5,996 nucleotides of DNA, taken from positions 1 through 5,996 of the forward strand of contig JAWOCZ010000318.1 of NCBI GenBank assembly GCA_046483565.1. Direction: 5' to 3'. Position 1 is the stretch's first letter. Each line of letters opens with the position of its first letter. The position numbers were made by a program, and so were the translations under genes. Of the stretch, positions 1 through 5,683 are shown one piece after another. Below the pieces are notes generated by a model. That model was not told where the DNA came from and did no database searches. It saw only the letters and a program-made list of their open reading frames with translations. The DNA comes from T1Sed10-7 sp046483565 (GTDB taxonomy: Bacteria; Actinomycetota; Nitriliruptoria; Nitriliruptorales; Nitriliruptoraceae).

Positions 1-140
1 CGATCAGCTCGGTGACGCTGAGCTGGCCCTCGAGGGTGTCGCGCAGGTCGAGGTTGCTGCTGCTCTCGAACCCCCGGAGGTACAGCTCGACCGTCCCGGA
101 CGTGGCGGCAGCGTCGATCTCGGCTATCAGCCCGGCTGTC
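1..140 (-). pseudogene. Serpin C-terminal fragment, inverted copy, runs off left edge
   Basis: Read on the minus strand from 140 down to 1, the frame gives STAGLIAEIDAAATSG, then VELYL, RGFESSSNLDLRDTLEG and QLSVTELI, where the window ends. This matches the plus-strand serpin fragment at 139-277 codon for codon (114 of 124 bases identical over the outer arm). It corresponds to the serpin region shortly before the reactive-centre loop. The conserved Pro of the usual L-P-R/K-F-E strand is replaced (LRGFE here, LPRFE in the other copy), which argues against a functional product. The serpin N-terminal two thirds is absent: on its 5' side the sequence runs straight into the opposite-strand copy. 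Whether the 3' part (hinge, loop, stop) survives lies outside the window. Seen: the homology and orientation. Inferred: a pseudogene or rearranged paralogue. Confidence 0.7.
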
Positions 141-277
141 GACCGGCCTGGTCGCCGAGATCGACGGCGCCGCCACGTCCGGGTCGGCCGAGCTGTACCT
201 CCCGCGGTTCGAGAGCAGCACCAACCTCGACCTGCGCGACACCCTCGAGGGCCAGCTCGGCGTCACCGACCTGTTCG
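1..277. repeat. Large inverted repeat of serpin sequence around GTCGAC
   Basis: Positions 1-124 are the reverse complement of 154-277 with 10 mismatches in 124 bases and no net indel. The intervening 125-153 continues the similarity imperfectly (about 3 bases of length difference) to a central palindrome GTCGAC at 138-143. Both arms are coding-derived and in the same codon phase. The left arm may continue beyond the window. The roughly 92% identity makes a simple read-through or assembly fold-back unlikely, since that would give identical arms. Confidence 0.88.
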
Positions 278-522
278 GCGTCCCCGGCTTCGAGGGCATC
301 GCGCCGGGCATCACCCTCGAGCAGGCCGTCCACGCCGCCGACATCGCCGTGGACGAGGTCGGCACCGTCGCGGCCGCCGCGACCGCCCTCGGGTTCGAGG
401 AGAGCGGCCCACCCGAGCCGGACGTCACGGTCCGCGCCGACCGGCCCTTCCTCTACCTCATCCGCCACCAACCCACCGGCGCCGTCCTGTTCGTCGGCCG
501 GGTCATGGACCCCGCCGCCTGA
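139..522 (+). pseudogene. Serpin C-terminal fragment with reactive-centre-loop hinge
   Basis: This open frame of about 127 codons ends at TGA 520-522 and reads as the last third of a serpin. It has STGLVAEIDGAA, the LPRFESS strand, LDLRDTLEGQLGVTDLF, GIAPGITLEQAVHAADI, then VDEVGTVAAAATALGFEES and the C-terminal RPFLYLIRHQPTGAVLFVGR followed by VMDPAA. EVGTVAAAA (codons 355-381) fits the inhibitory-serpin hinge pattern E-x-G-T-x-(A/G/S)4. Counting P17 from that Glu puts P1-P1' at about Ser-Gly (403-408), a tentative assignment. Inhibitory serpins are normally about 370-400 residues and trap a target protease by loop insertion. Here the N-terminal two thirds is missing and replaced by the inverted copy, with in-frame stops at 13-15 and 19-21 upstream and no obvious start codon or ribosome site. 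It is therefore best called a truncated pseudogene. Family assignment is confident; non-function is inferred. Confidence 0.8.
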
Positions 523-561
523 CCGGACACACGAGGACCGCGCCACCGTCCCGCTCCCGCA

Positions 562-583
562 CGACTCTCCAGCGTAGGAGTCG
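562..583 (+). terminator. Small hairpin downstream of serpin fragment
   Basis: CGACTC (562-567) pairs with GAGTCG (578-583) around a 10-base loop, about 40 bases after the serpin stop. There is no T-tract. It could be a weak factor-independent terminator of the kind proposed for high-GC actinobacteria, or chance. Confidence 0.2.
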
Positions 584-809
584 CCATCTCGTGTTCGGGA
601 TAGCGGACCGCAGGCGCAGGACCGCGCGCTCGAGGCCACGCGTTACCTGTCCGAGTGCGCAGATGGACTGTCGGGACCGCACTCGGCTCAGTCGATTGGG
701 GCCTCTGCGACCCCAAGTCCGGTGACGGACCGCTCGGTACCCCGCCGCGGGAGGCTACGTCGACGCGGACGGCTGGTACCCGAGAGCCTGGGCTGCCGAA
801 TCGCCGCCC

Positions 810-818
810 TGTGGATAA
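810..818 (-). promoter_or_regulatory. Single DnaA-box-like 9-mer
   Basis: TGTGGATAA on the plus strand is the exact complement of the TTATCCACA DnaA box. It is alone: I saw no second box or AT-rich unwinding region nearby, so it is not evidence for an origin. It sits about 63 bases before the integrase start. Confidence 0.2.
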
Positions 819-880
819 CGGTCGACGCCGAACACGCGATCCGTGCTGCACTGCACCATCAGCTCTTCGGGGGTGCGGTG

Positions 881-1889
881 ATGAAGGGCAGCGTCTCCAG
901 CTACGAGACGAAGAACGGTCGGCGGTGGCGGATCCGATTCGATCGGCCGCCGGGGTTCAACGCGGACACCGGCGAGGTGGAGCGGCGCCAAACGACCCGA
1001 CGCGGGTTCCGCACGCGCCGGGAGGCGGAACAGGCGCTCCGCGAGGCGCTCGCCGCCGTCGACCATCAGCGCCATGTGGAGATCCGCAAGGACACCCTCG
1101 GCGCCTACCTCCGCGGCTGGGTCGAGGGGCTCGCCGTCCGCGAGACGACGCGCGCCCACTATCAGCAGCAGATCGAGCTTCGGATCATCCCCCTTCTTGG
1201 CGGATTGCGGCTGCAGGACGTCACCACCGAGCACCTCGACGGTCTATACCGCCACCTCGAGCGTTCGGGCAGCACCAAGGGCGGGCCGCTGGCCGCGAAG
1301 TCGGTCCGTCACGTCCATGGGACTCTGCACACCGCACTCGCCGCCGCGGTGAAACGCGGCCACGTCACCCGCAACGTCGCGGCCCACGCAACACCTCCGC
1401 GCGCGCCGCGCAAGGAGATGCGCGTGTGGTCGGCCGAGGACCTGCGGGCCTTCGTCGCACACGTCCGCGACGATCGACTGGCCGCGATGTGGCAGCTCCT
1501 GGCGACCACCGGCCTGCGCCGCGGCGAAGCCCTCGGCCTGCAGTGGCGCGACGTCGACCTCGACGCCGCCACGGTCTTCGTCCACCGCAACCTGACCGTG
1601 GCCAACGGTCGCGCGATGGTCAACGAGACCAAGACCGCTCACGGACGACGCAAGATCGCCCTCGACCCCGCCACGGTCACCGTGCTCCGCAGGCATCGGC
1701 GCCACCAGCTCGAGGAGAAGCTCGCGGCCGATGTCGCGTGGGAGGAACATGACCTGGTGTTCTGCGGGTTCGACGGTCGCCCCATCCACCCCAAGCAGCC
1801 GACGCGCTGGTTCCGCGAGCACATCCACGTCGCCGGGCTGCCAGCCATCCGTCTCCACGACGTGCGACACACCTACGCGAGCATCGCGC
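881..1889 (+). pseudogene. Tyrosine integrase, 5' part, interrupted by the inserted element
   Basis: The product is a phage/ICE-type site-specific integrase. I start it at ATG 881 (MKGSVSSYETKNGRRWRIRF), because this is the usual opening of the AP2-like arm-binding domain of actinobacterial integrases; GTG 878 is an adjacent alternative. Residues about 1-60 form the arm-binding domain, about 70-165 the SAM-like core-binding domain, and from about 180 the catalytic domain. Visible catalytic residues are R213 (TTGLRRGEAL), K251 (ETKTAHGRRK) and H326/R329 (HDVRHTYAS). After SIA (codons 1880-1888) the frame enters foreign DNA and stops at TAG 1955-1957, so the last His and the nucleophilic Tyr are lost; they lie at 5684-5839. 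Expected full length is about 390 residues. The integrase probably belonged to an earlier integrated element, since serpin and integrase do not form an obvious functional unit. Its attachment site was not found. Confidence 0.9.
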
Positions 1890-1959
1890 AAATACGCAGA
1901 GTTGCATCTGATTCAGCATTCGTCGGTGGTGGAGATGCGGTTCTGGTGGTGCTGTAGGG
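1890..1959. repeat. Left end of element with imperfect inverted repeat
   Basis: Reading inward, this end has AAA, then CGCAGAGTTG (1895-1904), GTCGGTGGTG (1922-1931), and a 22-base block at 1938-1959 starting CGGTTC and containing GGTGGTG and GGG. The same blocks occur in the same order at the right end in inverse orientation. GGGCTGT occurs at 1957-1963 and again at 1965-1971, and once inverted at 5654-5660. These blocks are candidate binding sites for the recombinase or the accessory proteins. CTGATTCAG (1908-1916) is a small palindrome found only at this end. Confidence 0.7.
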
Positions 1960-2128
1960 CTGTTGGGCTGTGGGGCGATCGGGGTGCGGTTGGAACTGCG
2001 GGTGCTGTGATGGCTGGTCAGGGGCCGGTTCCCACGGTGGTGTTGCGGTAGGTGGCAGTATGCGTCATCTGGTCTGGTTGCATTGGTTGCCTCGATGTGG
2101 CGTCTGATGCCGGTGGTGGGGATGGCGT
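1960..2128. other. G-rich leader before the recombinase gene
   Basis: This non-coding leader lies between the left repeat and the first gene. It is strongly G-biased. GGTTGC is directly repeated at 2076-2081 and 2085-2090. The operon promoter should lie here, but I see no -35/-10 pair good enough to call. In-frame TGA at 2105-2107 limits how far upstream the recombinase can begin. Confidence 0.35.
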
Positions 2129-3217
2129 GTGGAGCGGTCGCGGGCAGGGCATGCAGGGTTGGCGTTGGTCACGGCGGCGACACCGTTGCGGCCGGAGGAG
2201 GCGTTGTTCGACGCGATGCTGGCGGGGTGGAGCAACCGGCAGGCGGCCCGTCGGTTGCGTCCGTCGACGATCACCGGTGGTCAGCGTCTGGTGCGACGGT
2301 TCGCGAGGTTCTCGGGTGGGTGGCCGTGGTCGTGGCGGGAGGAGCAGCTCGAGGCGTGGGTGGCGTCCAACCGGTGGGCGCATTCCACGGTGCGGACCTA
2401 TCAGGGGACGGTCGGTGGGTTCCTCGATTACGTGTGCGATCCGCGTTACGGCTGGGCGGTGGAGTGCGAGCAGCGGGTGGGTGCGCTCCCGCGTCAGATC
2501 TGCCATGAGGACACCCGGGCGGTGCATGTCGCGGACTACGAGGGCCGGCCGCAGCGGCGGCCGTTGTCCCGTCTGGAGTTGCAGCGGCTGTTCGACACCG
2601 TCGATGACGCGGTCGAGGTGGCGGCCAGGTCGGGCCGCAAGGGCTGGTTGACGGCGTTCCGGGACGCGGCGATGTTGAAGACGATCTACGGGTGGGGGTT
2701 GCGGTTGACCGAGACCGCGATGTTGGACGTGGTCGATTTCACGCCGAACCCGGCGGCGCCGTCGTTGGGCCGGCTGGGGACCTGCCATGTCCGGTTCGGG
2801 AAGGCCCAGCGCGGGTCGCCGCCCAAGCGGCGGTCGGTGTCGACGGTGATGCCGTGGGCGGCCGGGGTGCTGGAGCAGTATCTGGTCGAGGTCCGCCCGA
2901 TGTATGGCCGGTCGGAGCATCCGGCGGTGTGGTTGACCGAGCGGGGCGGGCGGATCTCGCCGCGGTCGATCGAGGACCGGTTCGCGCACTACCGGCTGCG
3001 GGCCGGGCTACCGGCCGAGCTGACGGTCCACTGTCTGCGCCACTCGTATGTGTCGCACCTGATCGAGGATGGGGTAGATCCGCTGTTCGTCCAGCATCAG
3101 GTGGGACACTCCTGGGCGTCGACCACGGCGATCTACACCTCGGTCGGCGCGGACGCGAAGAACCGGATGCTGCACCATGCGCTTGCGCGTGCGTTCGACA
3201 GGGAGGAGGCGTGGTGA
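2129..3217 (+). CDS. Tyrosine recombinase (362 aa), likely transposase of the element
   Basis: This is a complete tyrosine recombinase that should cut and rejoin DNA through a 3'-phosphotyrosine link, and is the likely catalyst of element movement. A SAM-like core-binding region lies at about residues 20-110 (STITGGQRLVRRFARF, then STVRTYQGTVGGFLDYV) and the catalytic domain at about 145-345. All expected active-site residues are visible: R192 (YGWGLRLTE), K225 (RFGKAQRG), H301 and R304 (HCLRHSYVSHL), H327 (VGHSWASTTAIY) and nucleophile Y336. Length is close to Tn554 TnpA. It differs from the interrupted integrase by lacking the AP2-like arm domain. Start GTG 2129 is the first after the in-frame stop at 2105; a purine-rich GGTGGGGA lies just upstream. 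Its stop overlaps the next start (GTGA, 3214-3217). Codons are unusually G-ending (GCG, GTG, TTG, CGG), unlike the last gene of the operon. XerC/XerD is unlikely given the context. Confidence 0.93.
   Translation: MERSRAGHAGLALVTAATPLRPEEALFDAMLAGWSNRQAARRLRPSTITGGQRLVRRFARFSGGWPWSWREEQLEAWVASNRWAHSTVRTYQGTVGGFLDYVCDPRYGWAVECEQRVGALPRQICHEDTRAVHVADYEGRPQRRPLSRLELQRLFDTVDDAVEVAARSGRKGWLTAFRDAAMLKTIYGWGLRLTETAMLDVVDFTPNPAAPSLGRLGTCHVRFGKAQRGSPPKRRSVSTVMPWAAGVLEQYLVEVRPMYGRSEHPAVWLTERGGRISPRSIEDRFAHYRLRAGLPAELTVHCLRHSYVSHLIEDGVDPLFVQHQVGHSWASTTAIYTSVGADAKNRMLHHALARAFDREEAW
3202..3209 (+). promoter_or_regulatory. Strong ribosome binding site inside the recombinase 3' end
   Basis: GGAGGAGG lies within the last codons of the recombinase gene, 4 bases before GTG 3214. 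It supports 3214 as the start; the in-frame GTG at 3211 would be only 1 base from the site. Confidence 0.7.
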
Positions 3218-3531
3218 GCGTCAAGGTCGGCTACCGGTGGCATCTACGGGCCGTGATGGCACAGCGGGGGCTGTTCCAGACCACCGAGCTGGTGCCGCTC
3301 CTGGCCGAGCGTGGCGTGCAACTGTCACGGGAACAGGTCTACCGGCTGGTGACCGGCACCCCGCAGCGGCTCAACCTCGAGGTCCTTGCTGCGTTGTGTG
3401 ACATCCTCGAGGTCACCCCGGCCGAGCTGATCGAGCCCTACCGGACCAGCCGCAAGACCCGGCGGGACACCGACCGGTCGGCGCGGCCCACACCACGCCG
3501 GGCCCGCATCGTCGCTGATGCCGACCGGTGA
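3214..3531 (+). CDS. Small XRE/Cro-like helix-turn-helix protein (105 aa)
   Basis: Residues about 8-75 have the pattern of XRE/Cro-type HTH proteins. WHLRAVMAQRG is followed by a helix (TTELVPLLAERG), the recognition segment LSREQVYRLVTG, then LEVLAALCDILEVTPAELIE. The tail (about 77-105) is rich in Arg with TSRKTRRDTDRSARPTPRR, so it is likely disordered and may add DNA affinity. The gene overlaps the recombinase stop (GTGA 3214-3217) and the next start (GTGA 3528-3531), so all three genes are probably translationally coupled from one transcript. By position it resembles the small third protein of Tn554-type elements; whether it represses the operon or acts as a directionality or architectural factor on the end repeats cannot be told from sequence. 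The fold is confident, the role inferred. GTG 3211 is an alternative start, one residue longer. Confidence 0.88.
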   Translation: MSVKVGYRWHLRAVMAQRGLFQTTELVPLLAERGVQLSREQVYRLVTGTPQRLNLEVLAALCDILEVTPAELIEPYRTSRKTRRDTDRSARPTPRRARIVADADR

Positions 3532-5621
3532 GCCACCCTGACGGGTGTCGCTGCCGGGACTTCGACTGTCGTAGAACCGTAGCGTTGGCTGCGGTCGTGG
3601 CGGCCGAGCCGTCGCTTCCCACGGCCGAGGTCGAGTCCGGCTTCGATGCGGTCATCACCAACGGTGCGGTCATGCGCTACCTCACCGCCGCGCTCGATGA
3701 CGACCCGGACATCCTGCACATCGGTGCTCCCGCGGTCGTGGGGCGTCTGGTGACCGAACTCGTCGCCCGCGGATCAACCACGTTCACCCTGCCGGTGTGC
3801 GCCGGTTGCCACCGGACCGGCAAGGAACTGATCCGGACCGTCGACGGGGGGATGTGCCCCAACTGTCGACGGCGCCAGACCGCCCTCGCGTGCGTGCGAT
3901 GTGATGGTGTCAAACCCGTCGCCGGACGCGACCCGGACGGCAGCCCGCTGTGTGCCCGTTGCACGCCCCGCCCCGAACGGCGGTGCGGGATCTGCACCCA
4001 GATGCGCCCGATCGCCCGCCGCGCCCACGGCAGCCACCCCGACGTGTGCGTGAACTGTTTCAAGCTGCCCACCGCGACCTGTTCCCGCTGCCACCAGCGA
4101 CGCCCCTGCAGCTTCGCGTCCACCCCCACACCGGTGTGTGCGTCCTGCACCCCGCGCCGGACCGCACCGTGCGCCCACTGTGGTCTGGACCGTCCCCCGA
4201 CCGCCCACTGGTCCGAAGGGCCCGTCTGCGTCAACTGCTACGACGCGGCCCTGTCCCGACGTGGCATCTGCGACACCTGCCACACCCGACGTCGTCTCGT
4301 CGATCCTCCCGGCCCGGCCGCGACCCGCTGCACCGACTGCTCCGGACGCCCGACGATCGGTCACGTCTGCGCTGACTGCGGCGTCGAGGACAAACTCTAC
4401 GAGGACCGCCGCTGCGACCGTTGCGCGCTCGCACGACGGGTCACCGTCCTCCTCGCCGATGACACCGGCACCATCCCCGCACAGCTGGTCCCCCTCGCCG
4501 CTGCGATCGCTGCCGCCCCGAACCCGCGTAGCGCCCTGAACTGGCTACGCACCGGGATCGCAGCCGCGATCCTCGCCGACATCGTCAACGGCCGGCTCGC
4601 GCTGTCCCACGACACCCTCGATGACCATCCCCACCCGCGTGCTGCCGACTACCTGCGCCAGATGCTGGTCATCCACGGCCTGCTGCCCGAACGCAACGAG
4701 CACCTCGAACGGATCCCCCGGTTCATCGACGACACCCTCAACCAGATCGATCGGCCCACCGACCGGCGGACCATCCAGGCCTACGCGACCTGGCGGGTCC
4801 TACGGAAACTGCGCCGCCGGGCCGAGACCAACCCCGGCCCACGCACCGCCACCGCCTACGTCCGCACCCAGATCAAGACCGCCGTCCGGCTACTCGACTG
4901 GCTCGACCAGCACGCCACCACACTGCCCGAGGTCACCCAGGCCGACATCGACACCTGGCTGGCCACCGGCCCCGGCGCCTACAACGCTCGCGACTTCATC
5001 CTCTGGGCCACCCAGACCGGCCGCTGCCAGCCGGTCAACATCCCGGCTGCGACCGCCAACCCCGGAGCCACCACCGACCCGGACACCCGCTGGACCATCA
5101 TCCGCAAGCTGCTCCACGACGACACCCTCGAACTCACCGACCGCGTCGCCGGCTGTCTCGTCCTGCTCTACGCCCAACCGCTATCCCGCATCACCCTGAT
5201 CACCCGCGACCAGATCGACCACCACCACGACGGCACCCTCACCCTGCGGTTCGGCACCGACCCCGCCACCATCCCCGAACCGCTCGCCGGACTGATCCGC
5301 GACCTCCTCGACACCGTCCACCCCTACACCGGCATCGGTTCCCCCACCCACACCCCCTGGCTGTTCCCCGGCATCCAACCCGGACAACCACTCAGCGCCG
5401 CCAGGCTCGGTGTCCGCCTCGGCAAACACGGCATCCACGGCCGCGCCAGCCGACGAGCCGCACTCCTCCACCTCGCCGCCGAGGTCCCCGCCGCCGTCCT
5501 CGCCGAACTCCTCGGCTACTCCAACCAGAGCGCAACCACCTGGACCCACGACGCCGGAGGAAGCTGGTCACGCTACGCCGCCGACCTCGCCCACGAACGC
5601 ATCCACCCGCCTGCCGAATAG
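3528..5621 (+). CDS. 697-aa zinc-ribbon protein with degenerate tyrosine-recombinase-like C-terminus
   Basis: Start GTG 3528 overlaps the previous stop (GTGA). The N-terminus has a small Cys cluster (C7, C9, C14). Residues 91-299 hold seven CxxC...CxxC units: C91/94-110/113, C122/125-142/145, C153/156-174/177, C185/188-204/207, C215/218-234/237, C248/251-268/271 and C281/284-296/299. Each is a likely zinc ribbon. A helical region follows (about 310-510, including HGLLPERNEHLERIPRFIDD and QIKTAVRLLDWLDQH), resembling a core-binding domain. Residues about 520-690 look recombinase-like: LLYAQPLSRITLITRDQI (R554) fits box I, and HGRASRRAALLHLAAEVP with LAELLGYSNQSATTW fits box II. However the box-II H-x-x-R reads R639-x-x-R642, the later His is Y664, and the usual tyrosine position holds T673/W672; Y683 lies 10 residues on. 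Length recalls Tn554 TnpB. I infer a non-catalytic or atypical partner that binds DNA and helps synapsis or target choice. The gene is C-rich, opposite in skew to the recombinase gene. Confidence 0.88.
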   Translation: MSHPDGCRCRDFDCRRTVALAAVVAAEPSLPTAEVESGFDAVITNGAVMRYLTAALDDDPDILHIGAPAVVGRLVTELVARGSTTFTLPVCAGCHRTGKELIRTVDGGMCPNCRRRQTALACVRCDGVKPVAGRDPDGSPLCARCTPRPERRCGICTQMRPIARRAHGSHPDVCVNCFKLPTATCSRCHQRRPCSFASTPTPVCASCTPRRTAPCAHCGLDRPPTAHWSEGPVCVNCYDAALSRRGICDTCHTRRRLVDPPGPAATRCTDCSGRPTIGHVCADCGVEDKLYEDRRCDRCALARRVTVLLADDTGTIPAQLVPLAAAIAAAPNPRSALNWLRTGIAAAILADIVNGRLALSHDTLDDHPHPRAADYLRQMLVIHGLLPERNEHLERIPRFIDDTLNQIDRPTDRRTIQAYATWRVLRKLRRRAETNPGPRTATAYVRTQIKTAVRLLDWLDQHATTLPEVTQADIDTWLATGPGAYNARDFILWATQTGRCQPVNIPAATANPGATTDPDTRWTIIRKLLHDDTLELTDRVAGCLVLLYAQPLSRITLITRDQIDHHHDGTLTLRFGTDPATIPEPLAGLIRDLLDTVHPYTGIGSPTHTPWLFPGIQPGQPLSAARLGVRLGKHGIHGRASRRAALLHLAAEVPAAVLAELLGYSNQSATTWTHDAGGSWSRYAADLAHERIHPPAE

Positions 5622-5683
5622 CCCCACACCACCACCCGAACCGGCACCACTCGACAGCCCCCCAACACTGCGGGTTACCGGTT
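5622..5683. repeat. Right end of element with imperfect inverted repeat
   Basis: The 22-base block at 5622-5643 begins directly after the last stop codon and is the inverse of 1938-1959 (19 of 22 match). CACCACTCGAC (5645-5655) is the inverse of the left GTCG-GTGGTG block with one extra base. CAACACTGCG (5663-5672) is the inverse of CGCAGAGTTG with one mismatch. TTT at 5682-5684 overlaps the proposed end and mirrors AAA at the left. Spacings differ between ends (for example 19 bases here against 33 between outer and inner blocks), so the ends are related but not equivalent. Confidence 0.7.

Larger units (their letters stand above)
523..880. other. 358-base stretch without a convincing gene
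   Basis: This lies between the serpin stop and the integrase start. The integrase frame stays open upstream to a possible ATG at 722, but the extra 53 residues are Arg-rich, low in motif content and unlike any integrase N-terminus I know, so I did not extend the gene. I found no tRNA and no recognisable excisionase gene. It contains one small hairpin (562-583) and one DnaA-box-like 9-mer (810-818). Confidence 0.5.
1890..5683 (+). mobile_element. Three-gene tyrosine-recombinase transposon inserted in an integrase gene
   Basis: About 3.8 kb separates the two parts of the integrase. Joining c1889 to t5684-c5685 creates a Leu codon and restores the family-typical path RHTYASIA-L-AAGVPIEVVSKRLGH in one frame, so the ends are placed at 1890 and 5683. 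On this reconstruction there is no target duplication, as for tyrosine-recombinase transposition. Both ends start with AAA when read inward and carry related imperfect inverted repeats. Cargo consists only of three overlapping plus-strand genes: a tyrosine recombinase, a small HTH protein and a large zinc-ribbon/recombinase-like protein. Tn554 also has a roughly 361-residue TnpA, a roughly 630-residue TnpB and a small TnpC, but places the small gene last. I recall similar trios in actinobacterial genomes but know of no experimental characterisation. The exact ends may be off by a few bases. Confidence 0.85.

Noticed and set aside
640..780. Possible tRNA gene as an attachment site
   Set aside because: No acceptor stem, T-loop GTTCGA-type motif or anticodon arm could be assembled.
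127..851. Long minus-strand and frame-3 open frames over the serpin region and intergenic DNA
   Set aside because: They are low-complexity Arg/Pro/Gly or acidic shadows of the serpin frame, typical of high-GC DNA, with no recognisable domain.
722..880. Possible N-terminal extension of the integrase from ATG 722
   Set aside because: The 53 added residues are Arg-rich and unlike integrase N-termini, while ATG 881 begins a typical arm-binding domain.
1881..1957. The C-terminal 23 residues after SIA in the integrase frame as a real alternative C-terminus
   Set aside because: They are encoded by the left end of the inserted element and replace the essential His and Tyr, which are found intact at 5684-5760.
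2018..2989. Minus-strand open frame of 323 codons opposite the recombinase
   Set aside because: It is Pro/Arg/His-rich throughout, lies antisense to a gene with a full catalytic set, and shows no motif of its own.
3677..5549. Several minus-strand open frames opposite the zinc-ribbon gene
   Set aside because: Their Gly/Ala/Val- or Arg-rich repeats follow from the C-rich codons of the sense gene; the regular CxxC array shows which frame is real.
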